DNA of 64,000 bases, from contig CP101033.1 in assembly GCA_041319085.1 (NCBI GenBank), positions 1,762,501 to 1,826,500 on the forward strand, written 5' to 3'. This document shows, one piece after another, positions 52,680 to 61,109 of this stretch. A model generated the notes under the pieces. The model did no database searches. It was not told the origin of the DNA and saw nothing but the letters and a program-made list of their open reading frames with translations. This DNA comes from Aeromonas veronii. GTDB taxonomy: Bacteria > Pseudomonadota > Gammaproteobacteria > Enterobacterales > Aeromonadaceae. The stretch's first letter is position 1; each line of letters opens with the position of its first letter. Made by a program: the position numbers and the translations under genes.

Positions 52680-53843
52680 TTAGATCTGCGCCAGCGCGGC
52701 TGCCAGATCGGCAATCAGATCGTCGGCATCTTCCACCCCGATGCTGAAGCGGATCAGGTCGTCATTGACCCCGGCGGCGAGGCGGCTTGCCTCGTCCATG
52801 GCGGCGTGAGTGGTACTGGCCGGATGGCAGGCCAGACTCTCGAGATCCCCCAGACTCACCGCCTGCACGAACAGTTGCAGGTTGTCGAGCAGGGTGGCGC
52901 AGCGTGCAAACCCTCCTTCAAGTTCAATGCTCACCATGCCGCCAAAGCCGCTGGCGAAGGCGCCGAGAGCATCGTGACCCGGATGGTTGGCAAGGCCCGG
53001 GTAGATCACCTTCTTCACCGCCGGGTGGGCGGCCAGAAACTCGGCCACTTTCTGCGCATTGTGCAGGTGGGCATCCATCCGCAGGGGCAGGGTTTTGACC
53101 CCGCGCTGCAGCAGGTAGGCCTCCTGCGGGCCGATGGGAGAGCCGATATGCTTGAGGGCCACGGTGCGGATCGACTTCATCAGGGCGTGGGAGCCTGCCA
53201 CCACCCCGGCGATGATGTCGCCGTGGCCGCCCAGATATTTGGTGCCGCTGTGCATCACCACATCGACCCCGAGCTCCAGCGGGCGCAGCAGGTAGGGGGT
53301 GAGGAAGGTGTTGTCACACACTGTGATGGCGCCCACCTTGCGGGCCGCTTCCACCACCAGTCGCGGATCCACCACCTTGAGGGTGGGGTTGGTCAGGGTT
53401 TCAAACAGTACCAACTTGGTGGCGGGGCGGATGTTGGCCAGCAGATCCCGGTCACTCTCGTAGGCGGTGACCTTGATACCGGCGCGGCTGAAGGTTTGCT
53501 TGAGGAAGGCATCGGTGCCGCCGTAGAGCGGGCCGATATAGGCCACTTCATCGCCGCTGTCGGCCAGCGCATACATGATGGCGCTCACTGCCGCCATGCC
53601 GCTCGCCACCACCAGCGCCTCATCTGCACCTTCGAGGGCTGCCAGCTTCTGCTCCAGCTCGGCGGTGGTGGGGTTGCCAAAGCGACTGTAGATAAAGCCG
53701 GGGGCTTGACCTGCAAAGCGCTCCTTGCCCGCCTGGGCGTTGAAGTAGCTGAAGGTGCTGCTCTGGTAGAGCGGGGTGGTGAGGGCACCGGTCTGTGGGT
53801 CGATCCGCTGGCCGCTGTGTACGCTCATGGTCTTGAATTTCAT
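52680..53843 (-). CDS. Cys/Met-metabolism PLP enzyme (methionine gamma-lyase-like)
   Basis: This 387-residue PLP-dependent enzyme belongs to the gamma-lyase/gamma-synthase family. The PLP lysine is in VMHSGTKYLGGHGDIIAG, and YSRFGNPTTAELEQKLAALE and ALVVASGMAAVSAIM are typical. Overall it reads like proteins annotated as methionine gamma-lyase, which cleaves methionine to methanethiol, ammonia and 2-oxobutyrate. However, the position usually holding the MGL active-site cysteine (YGCT) is Gly here (GPLYGGTDAFL), so a cystathionine-lyase-type activity is also possible. It starts at ATG 53843 with GGAG 8 bp upstream; upstream open frame includes a heptamer repeat. Confidence 0.82.
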   Translation of the reverse strand: MKFKTMSVHSGQRIDPQTGALTTPLYQSSTFSYFNAQAGKERFAGQAPGFIYSRFGNPTTAELEQKLAALEGADEALVVASGMAAVSAIMYALADSGDEVAYIGPLYGGTDAFLKQTFSRAGIKVTAYESDRDLLANIRPATKLVLFETLTNPTLKVVDPRLVVEAARKVGAITVCDNTFLTPYLLRPLELGVDVVMHSGTKYLGGHGDIIAGVVAGSHALMKSIRTVALKHIGSPIGPQEAYLLQRGVKTLPLRMDAHLHNAQKVAEFLAAHPAVKKVIYPGLANHPGHDALGAFASGFGGMVSIELEGGFARCATLLDNLQLFVQAVSLGDLESLACHPASTTHAAMDEASRLAAGVNDDLIRFSIGVEDADDLIADLAAALAQI

Positions 53844-53898
53844 CGTGTTGCTCCGTGATGGCCAGGCTCTGGCCATGACTGGTTGTGTTTTGTAGTTC

Positions 53899-53923
53899 GT
53901 TGCTTGTTGCTTGTTGCTTGTTG
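53899..53923. repeat. Heptanucleotide tandem repeat upstream of the gamma-lyase gene
   Basis: GTTGCTT is repeated three times exactly (53899-53919) plus a partial fourth unit, in the presumed 5' untranslated leader of the minus-strand gamma-lyase gene, 56-80 bp from its ATG. The repeat is short but exact, and it is the kind that can change copy number by slippage. Confidence 0.75.
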
Positions 53924-53995
53924 TTTTTGTCAGCGCGGGTATGTGCATGCGGCTTGTGGCTTATGCATATACCCGCCTGCGGATCTTTGCGCTGC

Positions 53996-54616
53996 TTAGG
54001 CCGGTACCGCTTTGCTCTCTGTGCGTGGGAGGCGAGCGTGTTCCACCGGCCCATAGTGACGGGCCGCCACATCCGGGTGGGAGCGCAGCCGCCCCTTGAG
54101 CACGTTCTCCCCTACCTGATAGAAGAGCGGGTTGGTTGGGTCACTCTCGGGCCCTTGCGCCTGTGCTGCCAGCTCGGGGGAGAGTAAGCAGCGGCACGGT
54201 GGCATCGAGCCGCGCCGCCATAAAGAAGGCGCAGGAGAGGCGTGAGACGCCGGGCGGCGGGCTCACCACCCGATGCAGGGTCGCCTTGAGATAGCCGTTG
54301 GAGGCGAGCTCCAACAGCTCGCCGATATTGACCACCAGCGCTCCCGGCAGGGGCGGTGCCGAGATCCAGCCGTCGGCCGTCTCGACCTCAAGCCCGGAGT
54401 GTGCACCGCCAGCTTCTCCTGCTCCGGCAGGGCAAAGAAGCGCTCTGTCAGCGCCAGAGTCTCTTGCATCTCAAGCTTGCTCAAGCCGTGGCCGACCAGA
54501 TAGAAAAAGCCGACGTCGCGGGCGGCCGCTGCCAGCTTGGCCAGCATAGGGCGACGCACCTCGGGCGCCCCGTTGAGGGCAGCCAGATCGATGATCGGCA
54601 GTGGTGAATGTTCCAT
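53996..54616 (-). pseudogene. Remnant of an isopenicillin-N-synthase-like 2OG-Fe(II) oxygenase
   Basis: The minus strand encodes pieces of one protein in three frames. Residues 1 to about 70 (MEHSPLPIIDLAALNGAPEV to FFALPEQEKLAV) are the N-terminus. Near 54400 the frame shifts into GLEVETADGWISAPPLPGAL and continues to FFMAARLDATVPLLTLP. Near 54187, at a run of five C, it shifts again into ELAAQAQGPESDPTNPLFYQ. Family members are about 330-350 residues; here some 140 codons are gone at the first junction, including the region holding the iron-binding HxD. The second histidine (ATLHRVV) remains. A good ribosome site (AGGAGG) is still present. The gene is dead as written. Confidence 0.88.
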
Positions 54617-55047
54617 GTGCACCTCCTCACTCGTTCGTTATCTCTGGCGCCATCTCTTCTGCTGCCTCTGGAGCGGGCAGGCCTGATGAGCGGCAAACGG
54701 GATGGCGCGACAGCATGGCGGTATGCGCTTGCGGTGTGGCGCCATCTGGAATGAAGGGGATGCTACTGTTCGGTGTTATAAGGCGGAAGCAACAAATTAT
54801 TCTTAGTTATATACAAAATTCGAAATGTAATTCGGAACCTAACTGGAGGACGAGTTTTTGCACAATGATTGAGGGCTCAAGGGGAAATGATGAAAGATGG
54901 AGGGGTAGCCAGAGGCAAGCTGCCAGCGGCAAAAATGCCCAAAGCAGAAGGGAGGCGGATGCCTCCCTTCTGTTTGAGCGGGTGTTCACCTGACCGGAAG
55001 CACAGGCGAGTGATCGCGCATGTCTGGCCTTAACCGCCTGTTGGCTA
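54617..55047. other. Intergenic region with A+T-rich core and hairpin
   Basis: I find no supportable gene in these 431 bp. They include the leader of the oxygenase remnant, an 11-bp direct repeat TGGCGCCATCT (54645-54655 and 54737-54747), a markedly A+T-rich stretch (about 54775-54835), and a perfect 12-bp hairpin at 54945-54972 (CAGAAGGGAGGC, loop GGAT). The hairpin is probably the terminator of the 55048 gene, although its T tract is poor. Confidence 0.5.
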
Positions 55048-55686
55048 TCAGTAACCCAGGGTAAAGCGCTGGCGCAGGTGAGCCGGTTTTTCCACCTCGT
55101 TCAGCACGCCATCGGCCAGATCGCCAACCGTGATCCCGGCAGGTTGTTCGCCACTGAACAGCACCTGATCGCCACCCAGTCGATAGCCGCCGCGCTTCTC
55201 GCCCGGTTCGAGGAACACCGGGGGAGAGACAAAGCGCCAGTCGAGGGCGGTTTCACGGCGCAGGGCGGTGAGACCGTCACGGGCCGCCAGTGCCCCCTGT
55301 TGCCATTCGGTCGGGAATTCCGGGGTATCCACCAGTTGCACGCCGGGAGCGACCTCCAGACTGCCGGCGCCACCTACTACCAGCAACCAGCTGTTGGCCG
55401 CTTTGGCTGCTGCGACAATCGCGTTGGCGCCCTTGAGGTACTGGTCGTAGATATCCGGTGCGGTCCAGCCCGGGTTGTAGGCGCTGATCACCCGATCGTG
55501 CCCCTTGAGCACCTCGGCCAGCGCTGCAGGGTTCTGGGCATCCACCGCCACGGCGGTGACCTGTGGATGGGTGGCCACCTTGCTGACATCGCGGACGATG
55601 GCGGTGACGTGATGGCCGCGGCTGACGGCCTCGTTCAGGATGGCTGAACCGACAAAACCGCTGGCACCGATCAGGGCAATCTTCAT
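55048..55686 (-). CDS. NAD(P)-binding atypical short-chain reductase
   Basis: This 212-residue Rossmann-fold protein is of the NAD(P)H-binding/NmrA-like type (YwnB-like). The dinucleotide motif is at the very N-terminus (MKIALIGASGFVGSAILNEA: GASGFVG at residues 7-13), and HHVTAIVRD follows. Other family points are VISAYNPGW and LDWRFVSPPVFLEPGEK. Substrate is unknown. It is divergent from a LysR gene 101 bp away that probably regulates it; AGGAGAG is upstream of the ATG. Confidence 0.83.
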   Translation of the reverse strand: MKIALIGASGFVGSAILNEAVSRGHHVTAIVRDVSKVATHPQVTAVAVDAQNPAALAEVLKGHDRVISAYNPGWTAPDIYDQYLKGANAIVAAAKAANSWLLVVGGAGSLEVAPGVQLVDTPEFPTEWQQGALAARDGLTALRRETALDWRFVSPPVFLEPGEKRGGYRLGGDQVLFSGEQPAGITVGDLADGVLNEVEKPAHLRQRFTLGY

Positions 55687-55737
55687 GGGGAACTCTCCTT
55701 CACTGTTGGAATGGGGCTATCCTACGCCGCCATTTAT

Positions 55738-55789
55738 GATTTAATAATCACCTCAAAAATGCATTCACTTATAAGCTGGATTTAATAAT
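55738..55789. promoter_or_regulatory. Paired direct repeats between divergent reductase and LysR genes
   Basis: GATTTAATAAT occurs at 55738-55748 and 55779-55789, 41 bp apart (about four helical turns). The second copy reaches into the LysR start codon. This could be an operator through which the regulator controls itself and the reductase; by-eye inference. Confidence 0.45.
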
Positions 55790-56669
55790 GGAACAGCTCA
55801 GACGTTACGCCATCTTCGCCGCCGTGGTGGAGGCGGGCAGCATGACAGGGGCGGCCAAATTCCTTGGCATGACCCCCTCTGCCGTCAGTCAGCATATCAG
55901 CCAGCTGGAGAGCCTGCTCGGGCTGCCCCTGCTCCATCGCTCCACCCGTCGTCTCAGTCTGACCGAAGCGGGGGAGGTGGTGTGGCAAGGGTGCCGGGCG
56001 TTGCAGCAGACCCTGAGCGAGACCGAGCTGCGCCTCTCCGAGGTGCGCGACGCCCTGCTAGGTGAAGTGCGGATCACTGCCCCGGTGGGGATGGCGGGTC
56101 AGCCGCTAGCACTGGCTCTCTCGCCGCTGTTGCAGGCCCACCCCGGCCTCACCATCCAGATCATCGCCGACGACGAGAAACGGGATCTGATTGCCGAGCG
56201 GATCGACGTGGCATTGCGGGTCGGCACCTTGCCCGATTCGACCCTAGTGGCCCGCAAACTGGGCCAGACCCGGATGCTGCTCTGCGCCGCTCCCGCCTAT
56301 CTGGCGCGCAAGGGGACGCCGCGCATGCCCGCTGATCTGGCCACCCACGACTGGCTCTGCGGCGAGATGCTGGGCAACGGTTTGCTGCTGCTTGACGAGA
56401 AGGGGGGCGAGCATAGAGTGAGGTTCAAGGCCAAGGTGCTCTGCAATAACGTGTTGCCCCTGCGCCAGTTTGCGCTGGCGGGGCAGGGGATCTCGCTGCA
56501 ACCGGAGGGAGAAATTGGCGAGGATCTGGCGCAGGGGCGTCTGCTCGAACTGCTGCCCGGTTTTCAGGGGGCGCCGATGGAGATCCACGCCATCACGCCG
56601 CAGCGGGAGATCCCGGAGAAGGTGCGACGGGTGGTGGAGGCGCTGCGTTCCCATTTCGGGGCCGCTTGA
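55788..56669 (+). CDS. LysR-family regulator divergent from the reductase gene
   Basis: This 293-residue LysR regulator belongs to the CrgA/AaeR-like group. The helix-turn-helix (residues 5-60) includes AAVVEAGSMTGAAKFLGMTP and SAVSQHISQLESLLGLPLLH. The effector domain begins near residue 90 (VRITAPVGMAGQPLALAL). It probably controls the divergent NAD(P)-binding reductase. The ribosome site before ATG 55788 is weak and the leader is A+T-rich. Confidence 0.85.
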   Translation: MEQLRRYAIFAAVVEAGSMTGAAKFLGMTPSAVSQHISQLESLLGLPLLHRSTRRLSLTEAGEVVWQGCRALQQTLSETELRLSEVRDALLGEVRITAPVGMAGQPLALALSPLLQAHPGLTIQIIADDEKRDLIAERIDVALRVGTLPDSTLVARKLGQTRMLLCAAPAYLARKGTPRMPADLATHDWLCGEMLGNGLLLLDEKGGEHRVRFKAKVLCNNVLPLRQFALAGQGISLQPEGEIGEDLAQGRLLELLPGFQGAPMEIHAITPQREIPEKVRRVVEALRSHFGAA

Positions 56670-56676
56670 ATGGCCC

Positions 56677-57582
56677 TCATGCCATCTTGTCGCGAATGCG
56701 CTCGAACAGGCTCTGCAGGCAGGCTTGATCCCGATCGGCGGCCCGCACCGCGCCGTACATATGGCGACGGATACCGCTGCCGAGAGGACGGGCGCAGAGC
56801 ATCCCCTGTCTGACAAACTCCTCGCAGGCCCAGCGCGGCAGGGCGGCGACGCCAAGGCCAGCGGCGGCCATCTGCAGCATCACGGAGGTGTTGTCCACCG
56901 GCTTGCAGCGGGCGGGCTCGATGTCGGCCGGTTGCAGGAAGCGGCTGAAGATATCCATACGGCTGCGCTCCACCGGGTAGACCAGCAGCACCTCGGGGCG
57001 CAGATCCTCAGGCTTGATGGTCTGCTGGCCACAGAGGGGGTGATCCGGCGCCATCACCAGCACCAGCTCGAAGGCGAACAGCGGCTCGAAGTGGAGATCG
57101 CCGCGCGCCTGCACGTCCGAGGTGAGCAGCAAGTCGAGCTGTCCGCTGAGCAGGGCACTGATGGCATCAAATCCCGGCACCGACTCCACCTCCAGATCCA
57201 CCCCCGGCCACTGGCGGCGAAAATCGGGCAACAGCGGCAGTAGCCATTGGATGCAGCTGTGGCAATCGAGCGCCAGATGCAGCCTGCCCGCATCGCCGCT
57301 CTGCAGGGCTTGCAACTGCTTCTCGGTCTGGGCCAGGGCAGGCAGTACCTGACGGGCGAGGGCGAGCAGCTGGCTGCCCGCCGCGGTCAGCACCAGCGGG
57401 CGGCTTTTGCGCAGGTAGAGCTCCAGATTGAGGCGGGTCTCCAGCTCTTTGAGCTGGTGGGAGAGGGCGGACTGGGTGAGGTTGAGGGTCAGCGCCGCAC
57501 CGGCCAGCGAGCCCTGCTCGGCCAGCGCGGTCAATGTTTTCAAGTGTTTGATCTCTATCCCTGCATTGCTTGGCACTGCCAT
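56677..57582 (-). CDS. metR: Methionine biosynthesis regulator MetR
   Basis: MetR is a LysR-type activator of metE and other methionine genes that responds to homocysteine. The 301-residue protein matches MetR in its N-terminus (IEIKHLKTLTALAEQGSLAG, TQSALSHQLKELETRL) and in DCHSCIQWLLPLLPDF and YPVERSRMDIFSRFLQPADI. AAGGAG is 8 bp before the ATG at 57582. It is divergent from metE with a MetR site in the shared 277-bp gap. It converges with the LysR gene on its other side, ending only 7 bp from it. Confidence 0.93.
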   Translation of the reverse strand: MAVPSNAGIEIKHLKTLTALAEQGSLAGAALTLNLTQSALSHQLKELETRLNLELYLRKSRPLVLTAAGSQLLALARQVLPALAQTEKQLQALQSGDAGRLHLALDCHSCIQWLLPLLPDFRRQWPGVDLEVESVPGFDAISALLSGQLDLLLTSDVQARGDLHFEPLFAFELVLVMAPDHPLCGQQTIKPEDLRPEVLLVYPVERSRMDIFSRFLQPADIEPARCKPVDNTSVMLQMAAAGLGVAALPRWACEEFVRQGMLCARPLGSGIRRHMYGAVRAADRDQACLQSLFERIRDKMA

Positions 57583-57744
57583 AAGATGGCTCCTTGTGAG
57601 ATTGGGTATGGCGCTGAGGTTGCGGCCGGCGGTTACCCTGCTGCGCTTCTTGACTCCGGCACCTCTTTCACCTGTAAAAATCGGCCTCTGTATCCTCGCG
57701 GTGAACCTGATTGGCGGTCAGTTGAGGATTATTTGAGAGCCACT

Positions 57745-57757
57745 TGAAGAGGATTCA
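57745..57757. promoter_or_regulatory. MetR-binding site in the metR-metE gap
   Basis: TGAA-GAGGA-TTCA is an exact match to the MetR consensus TGAA-N5-TTCA. It is 103 bp upstream of the metE ATG and 163 bp from the metR ATG. Confidence 0.75.
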
Positions 57758-57787
57758 ATAGCCAGTGTCACCTTATCTTGTCATTTT

Positions 57788-57811
57788 GGATGTGTAAACA
57801 TCTGGACGGCT
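57788..57811. promoter_or_regulatory. Tandem met boxes (MetJ operator) upstream of metE
   Basis: Three consecutive 8-mers, GGATGTGT, AAACATCT and GGACGGCT, match the met box AGACGTCT at 5, 6 and 6 of 8 bases in strict 8-bp phase, as MetJ needs for cooperative binding. They lie between the MetR site and metE. Confidence 0.55.
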
Positions 57812-57859
57812 AAATCATCCAGTTTCCCATCAGATGAATGAGCATAAGGACATGAACCT

Positions 57860-60124
57860 ATGACATGCGCACACACCCTGGGCTTTCCCCGTATCGGCGC
57901 CAAGCGCGAGCTGAAATTTGCCCTCGAATCCTACTGGCGTGGCGAGACCACTCAGGCCGAACTCGTTGCCGTGGGCAAGACGCTGCGTGAGCGCCACTGG
58001 CAGGCCCAACACGCCGCCGGGGTCAATCTGCTGCCGGTGGGCGACTTTGCCTGGTACGATCAGGTGCTCGGTACCAGCCTGCTGGTGGATGCAGTGCCTG
58101 CCCGTCACCGTCATGGCGAGACCGATCTCGACACCCTGTTCCGGGTGGCCCGTGGTCGTGCGCCGACCGGCCCATCTGCCGCCGCTGCCGAGATGACCAA
58201 ATGGTTCAACACCAACTACCACTATCTGGTGCCGGAATTTAGCCGTGACCAGCGCTTCAAGCTGGGCTGGAGCCAGCTGTTTGACGAGGTGGAAGAGGCC
58301 AAGGCGCTGGGGCTGCCGGTCAAGGCGGTGTTGCTGGGGCCGGTCTCTTATCTGTGGCTTGGCAAGGAGAAAGAGAGCGGCTTCTCCCGCCTTGAACTGC
58401 TCGATCGCCTGCTGATCGTCTATCAGGAGATCCTGGCCAAGTTGGCTGCCCAAGGGGTGGAGTGGGTACAGATCGACGAACCGGCGCTGACGCTGGACTT
58501 GCCGGACGAGTGGCGGCTGGCCTACCTCAACGCGTACGAGCGCCTCGCGGGCCCCTGCAAGCTGCTGCTCACCACCTATTTCGGCTCGGTGGCCCATCAG
58601 CGCGACATCATCACCAGCCTCAAGGTAGATGGCCTGCATCTGGATCTGGTGGCCGCCCCCGAGCAGCTGGAGACCCTGGTGCCGCATCTGCCCGCCCAGT
58701 GGGTCATCTCCGCCGGGGTGATCAACGGCCGCAACGTCTGGCGTGCCAATCTGGCCAAGCTGGCGCCGACTCTGAAGGCACTGAAAGCCAAACTCGGCGA
58801 GCGGCTCTGGGTGGCCTCATCCTGCTCATTGCTGCACAGCCCGGTGGATTTGACCCTCGAATTGGAGCTGGATCCCCAGACCCGCAGCTGGTTCGCTTTC
58901 GCCCTGCAAAAATGCTTCGAGTTGGGACTGCTCAGAGACTATCTGGATGGGGGCGAGCTCGACAAGATCACCGCCTACAGCCAGCCCATCGTCGATCGGG
59001 AGTCCGACAGCCGGGTGCACAAAAAAGCGGTGCAGTCACGGCTCGCCAGCCTCACCAACAGCGATTTTGATCGCCACAGCCCCTATCCGGTCAGGGCCGA
59101 GCTGCAGCGCTCGGATCTCAAGTTGCCACTGCTGCCCACCACCACCATCGGCTCCTTCCCGCAGACCTCGCAGATCCGGGTATTGCGGCAGGATTGGCGC
59201 GCCGGCCGTATCGATGACAGTGCCTATGAGGCGGGCATTCAGGCAGAGATCCGCGATGCCATCGCGCGTCAGGAGGCCATCGGGCTGGACGTGCTGGTAC
59301 ATGGTGAGGCCGAGCGCAACGACATGGTGGAGTATTTCGGTGAGCTGCTGGATGGCTTTGCCATCACCCGCTTCGGCTGGGTGCAGAGCTATGGTTCCCG
59401 CTGCGTCAAGCCGCCGGTGATCACCCGCGATATCGACCGCCCGACCCCCATGACCCTGGCGTGGACAAAGTTTGCCCAGAGCCTGACCGACAAGCCGGTC
59501 AAGGGGATGCTGACGGGCCCTGTGACCATCCTCTGCTGGTCCTTCCCTCGCGAAGATGTGAGCCGCGAGCAGTCCGCCCTGCAAATCGGGCTGGCCATTC
59601 GCGACGAGGTGGCTGACTTGGAAGCTGCGGGCATCAAGATCATCCAGATCGACGAACCGGCGATCCGCGAAGGCTTGCCGCTGCGCAAGCAGGATCATCA
59701 GGCCTATCTCGACTGGGCGGTGCGCGCCTTCCGCCTGAGCGCAAGCCCGGTGGTGGACAGCACCCAGATCCACACCCACATGTGTTACAGCGACTTCAAC
59801 CTCATCATCGAGGCGGTGGCGGCGCTGGACGCGGACGTGATCACCATCGAGACCAGCCGCAGCCAGATGCAGTTGCTCGAAGCGTTCGAGCGCTTCAACT
59901 ACCCCAACGAGATCGGCCCGGGCGTCTACGACATCCACTCGCCGAACGTGCCGAGCCAGAGCTGGATTGAGGGGTTGCTGCGCAAGGCGGCCAAACAGAT
60001 CCCGGCCGAGCGGCTGTGGGTCAACCCGGATTGCGGCCTCAAGACCCGCGGCTGGCAAGAGACGGAAGCCGCCCTTAAGGTGATGGTCGATGCCACCAAG
60101 GCACTGCGGGCCGAGCTGGCGTAA
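57860..60124 (+). CDS. metE: Cobalamin-independent methionine synthase
   Basis: MetE transfers the methyl group from 5-methyltetrahydropteroyltri-glutamate to homocysteine without B12. At 754 residues it has the E. coli length. The N-terminus ([20 protein letters not shown]) and the catalytic C-terminal barrel are intact, with zinc ligands in [13 protein letters not shown] (His and Cys) and [11 protein letters not shown] (Cys). AAGGA is 9 bp before ATG 57860. Upstream MetR and met-box sequences imply activation by MetR and repression by MetJ. A very long hairpin terminator follows. Confidence 0.98.
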   Translation: MTCAHTLGFPRIGAKRELKFALESYWRGETTQAELVAVGKTLRERHWQAQHAAGVNLLPVGDFAWYDQVLGTSLLVDAVPARHRHGETDLDTLFRVARGRAPTGPSAAAAEMTKWFNTNYHYLVPEFSRDQRFKLGWSQLFDEVEEAKALGLPVKAVLLGPVSYLWLGKEKESGFSRLELLDRLLIVYQEILAKLAAQGVEWVQIDEPALTLDLPDEWRLAYLNAYERLAGPCKLLLTTYFGSVAHQRDIITSLKVDGLHLDLVAAPEQLETLVPHLPAQWVISAGVINGRNVWRANLAKLAPTLKALKAKLGERLWVASSCSLLHSPVDLTLELELDPQTRSWFAFALQKCFELGLLRDYLDGGELDKITAYSQPIVDRESDSRVHKKAVQSRLASLTNSDFDRHSPYPVRAELQRSDLKLPLLPTTTIGSFPQTSQIRVLRQDWRAGRIDDSAYEAGIQAEIRDAIARQEAIGLDVLVHGEAERNDMVEYFGELLDGFAITRFGWVQSYGSRCVKPPVITRDIDRPTPMTLAWTKFAQSLTDKPVKGMLTGPVTILCWSFPREDVSREQSALQIGLAIRDEVADLEAAGIKIIQIDEPAIREGLPLRKQDHQAYLDWAVRAFRLSASPVVDSTQIHTHMCYSDFNLIIEAVAALDADVITIETSRSQMQLLEAFERFNYPNEIGPGVYDIHSPNVPSQSWIEGLLRKAAKQIPAERLWVNPDCGLKTRGWQETEAALKVMVDATKALRAELA

Positions 60125-60166
60125 CCGGCAAGCCGTGACCGCCACTGATAAGGTGGCGTGCTGACA

Positions 60167-60212
60167 AACGAACGAGAGAGGGGAAGCCACTGCTTCCCCT
60201 CTCTCGTTCGTT
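60167..60212 (+). terminator. 21-bp perfect hairpin after metE
   Basis: The arms 60167-60187 and 60192-60212 are fully complementary over 21 bp with a CACT loop, 42 bp past the metE stop. It is unusually long for a terminator and lacks a downstream T tract, so RNase-III processing is possible. Confidence 0.75.
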
Positions 60213-60299
60213 GGCCACTTTATCTACTGGATCCTTAACCTTGCCGCAGCCCGCTTTGCACTAGGCTCAGAGTTGGCAGAAGTGGATGGAGTCGCGGCC

Positions 60300-61073
60300 A
60301 TGAGAGTCAGTCCGGGGAGCGCAATCCTGTGGGGATTGCTGATGTGGCAGAGTGCATGGGCGGCGTCAGCGGCCGAGGTTGAAGCTGGTCTACTTTGACG
60401 ACGTTGCTCCATATTCGTGGCGTGACGAACAGGGCAAGATGCGCGGGCTGATGATCGACGTGATGGATCGGGTGGCGGCGCAGATGGGGCTGCGGGTGCG
60501 CCATGAAGGTTATCCGTGGCAACGGGCGCAAAAACTGGTGCGGATGGCGCAGACCGATGGCTTCGTGACTATCGCCACCCGGGAGCGGCGCAGCTATACC
60601 CTGATTGTGGAAGAGCCGGTCACTACCACTGTGCTAACCATTTTTACCCAGCGAGCCCATCCCCTTTTACCCAGCGAGCCCATCCCCGAATGGCGGAATT
60701 TCAGTGTGCCAGCCGCTTGAGCGACTTCAAATCGCTTACCTTTCTCGACTATTTCGGTAACGGCTGGGGCAAGGAGAACCTGGCGAGTTTCACCGTTCAT
60801 CAGACCATCAATGTCGATAACGTCTTTAAAATGTTGGCGGCGGGTCGGGGCGATCTCATGGTGACTGATCCACTGGTGGCACGCTTCAAACTCAACCAGC
60901 TGGGTCTCTCTGGGTTGGTGGTCGAGGTGCCGCTGCTGCTTGCCTCTACTCCGTTCAATCTCTGCATTGGCAAACACTCCCGCTTCAATACCCGGATCGC
61001 CGAGTTCAACCGTGCTCTGCAACAGCTGCGGCAAAGCGGCGAGTTGGCGCGTATCGTCGAACGCTATCGTTGA
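60300..61073 (+). pseudogene. Family-3 solute-binding protein, disrupted by two frameshifts
   Basis: An ATG at 60300 opens a signal peptide (MRVSPGSAILWGLLMWQSAW, then AASA). An extra T at about 60379-60380 throws it out of frame just before the mature start (KLVYFDDVAPYSWRDEQGK). That second frame runs through AAQMGLRVRHEGYPWQRAQK until an exact 23-bp tandem duplication (60642-60664 and 60665-60687) shifts it again. Removing one copy joins TIFTQRAHPRMAEFQCASRL to SDFKSLTFLDYFGNGWGKEN in one frame. Repaired, the protein would be about 249 residues, the usual size for amino-acid-type periplasmic binding proteins without a transporter. The lesions look recent because the rest reads cleanly. Confidence 0.9.
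60642..60687 (+). repeat. Exact 23-bp tandem duplication inside the binding-protein gene
   Basis: The unit, beginning TTTTACCCAGCGAGCC and ending CATCCCC, occurs twice head to tail (60642-60664, 60665-60687). As 23 is not a multiple of three, it is the cause of the second frameshift. Confidence 0.95.
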
Positions 61074-61109
61074 TGCGTTGCCGCCATCTGCTGTTTGCCA
61101 ACGGCGTGT

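Noticed and set aside
53899..53923. CRISPR-like repeat
   Set aside because: The units are 7 bp, contiguous and without spacers. No array of 24-40-bp repeats with spacers occurs anywhere in the window.
53860..53948. Upstream start extending the gamma-lyase-like protein
   Set aside because: The extension is the translated heptamer repeat and low-complexity text; the start with a ribosome site at 53843 fits the family.
60224..60412. Minus-strand small ORF near metE
   Set aside because: It is antisense to the signal-peptide region of the binding-protein pseudogene, whose repaired frame reads through cleanly.
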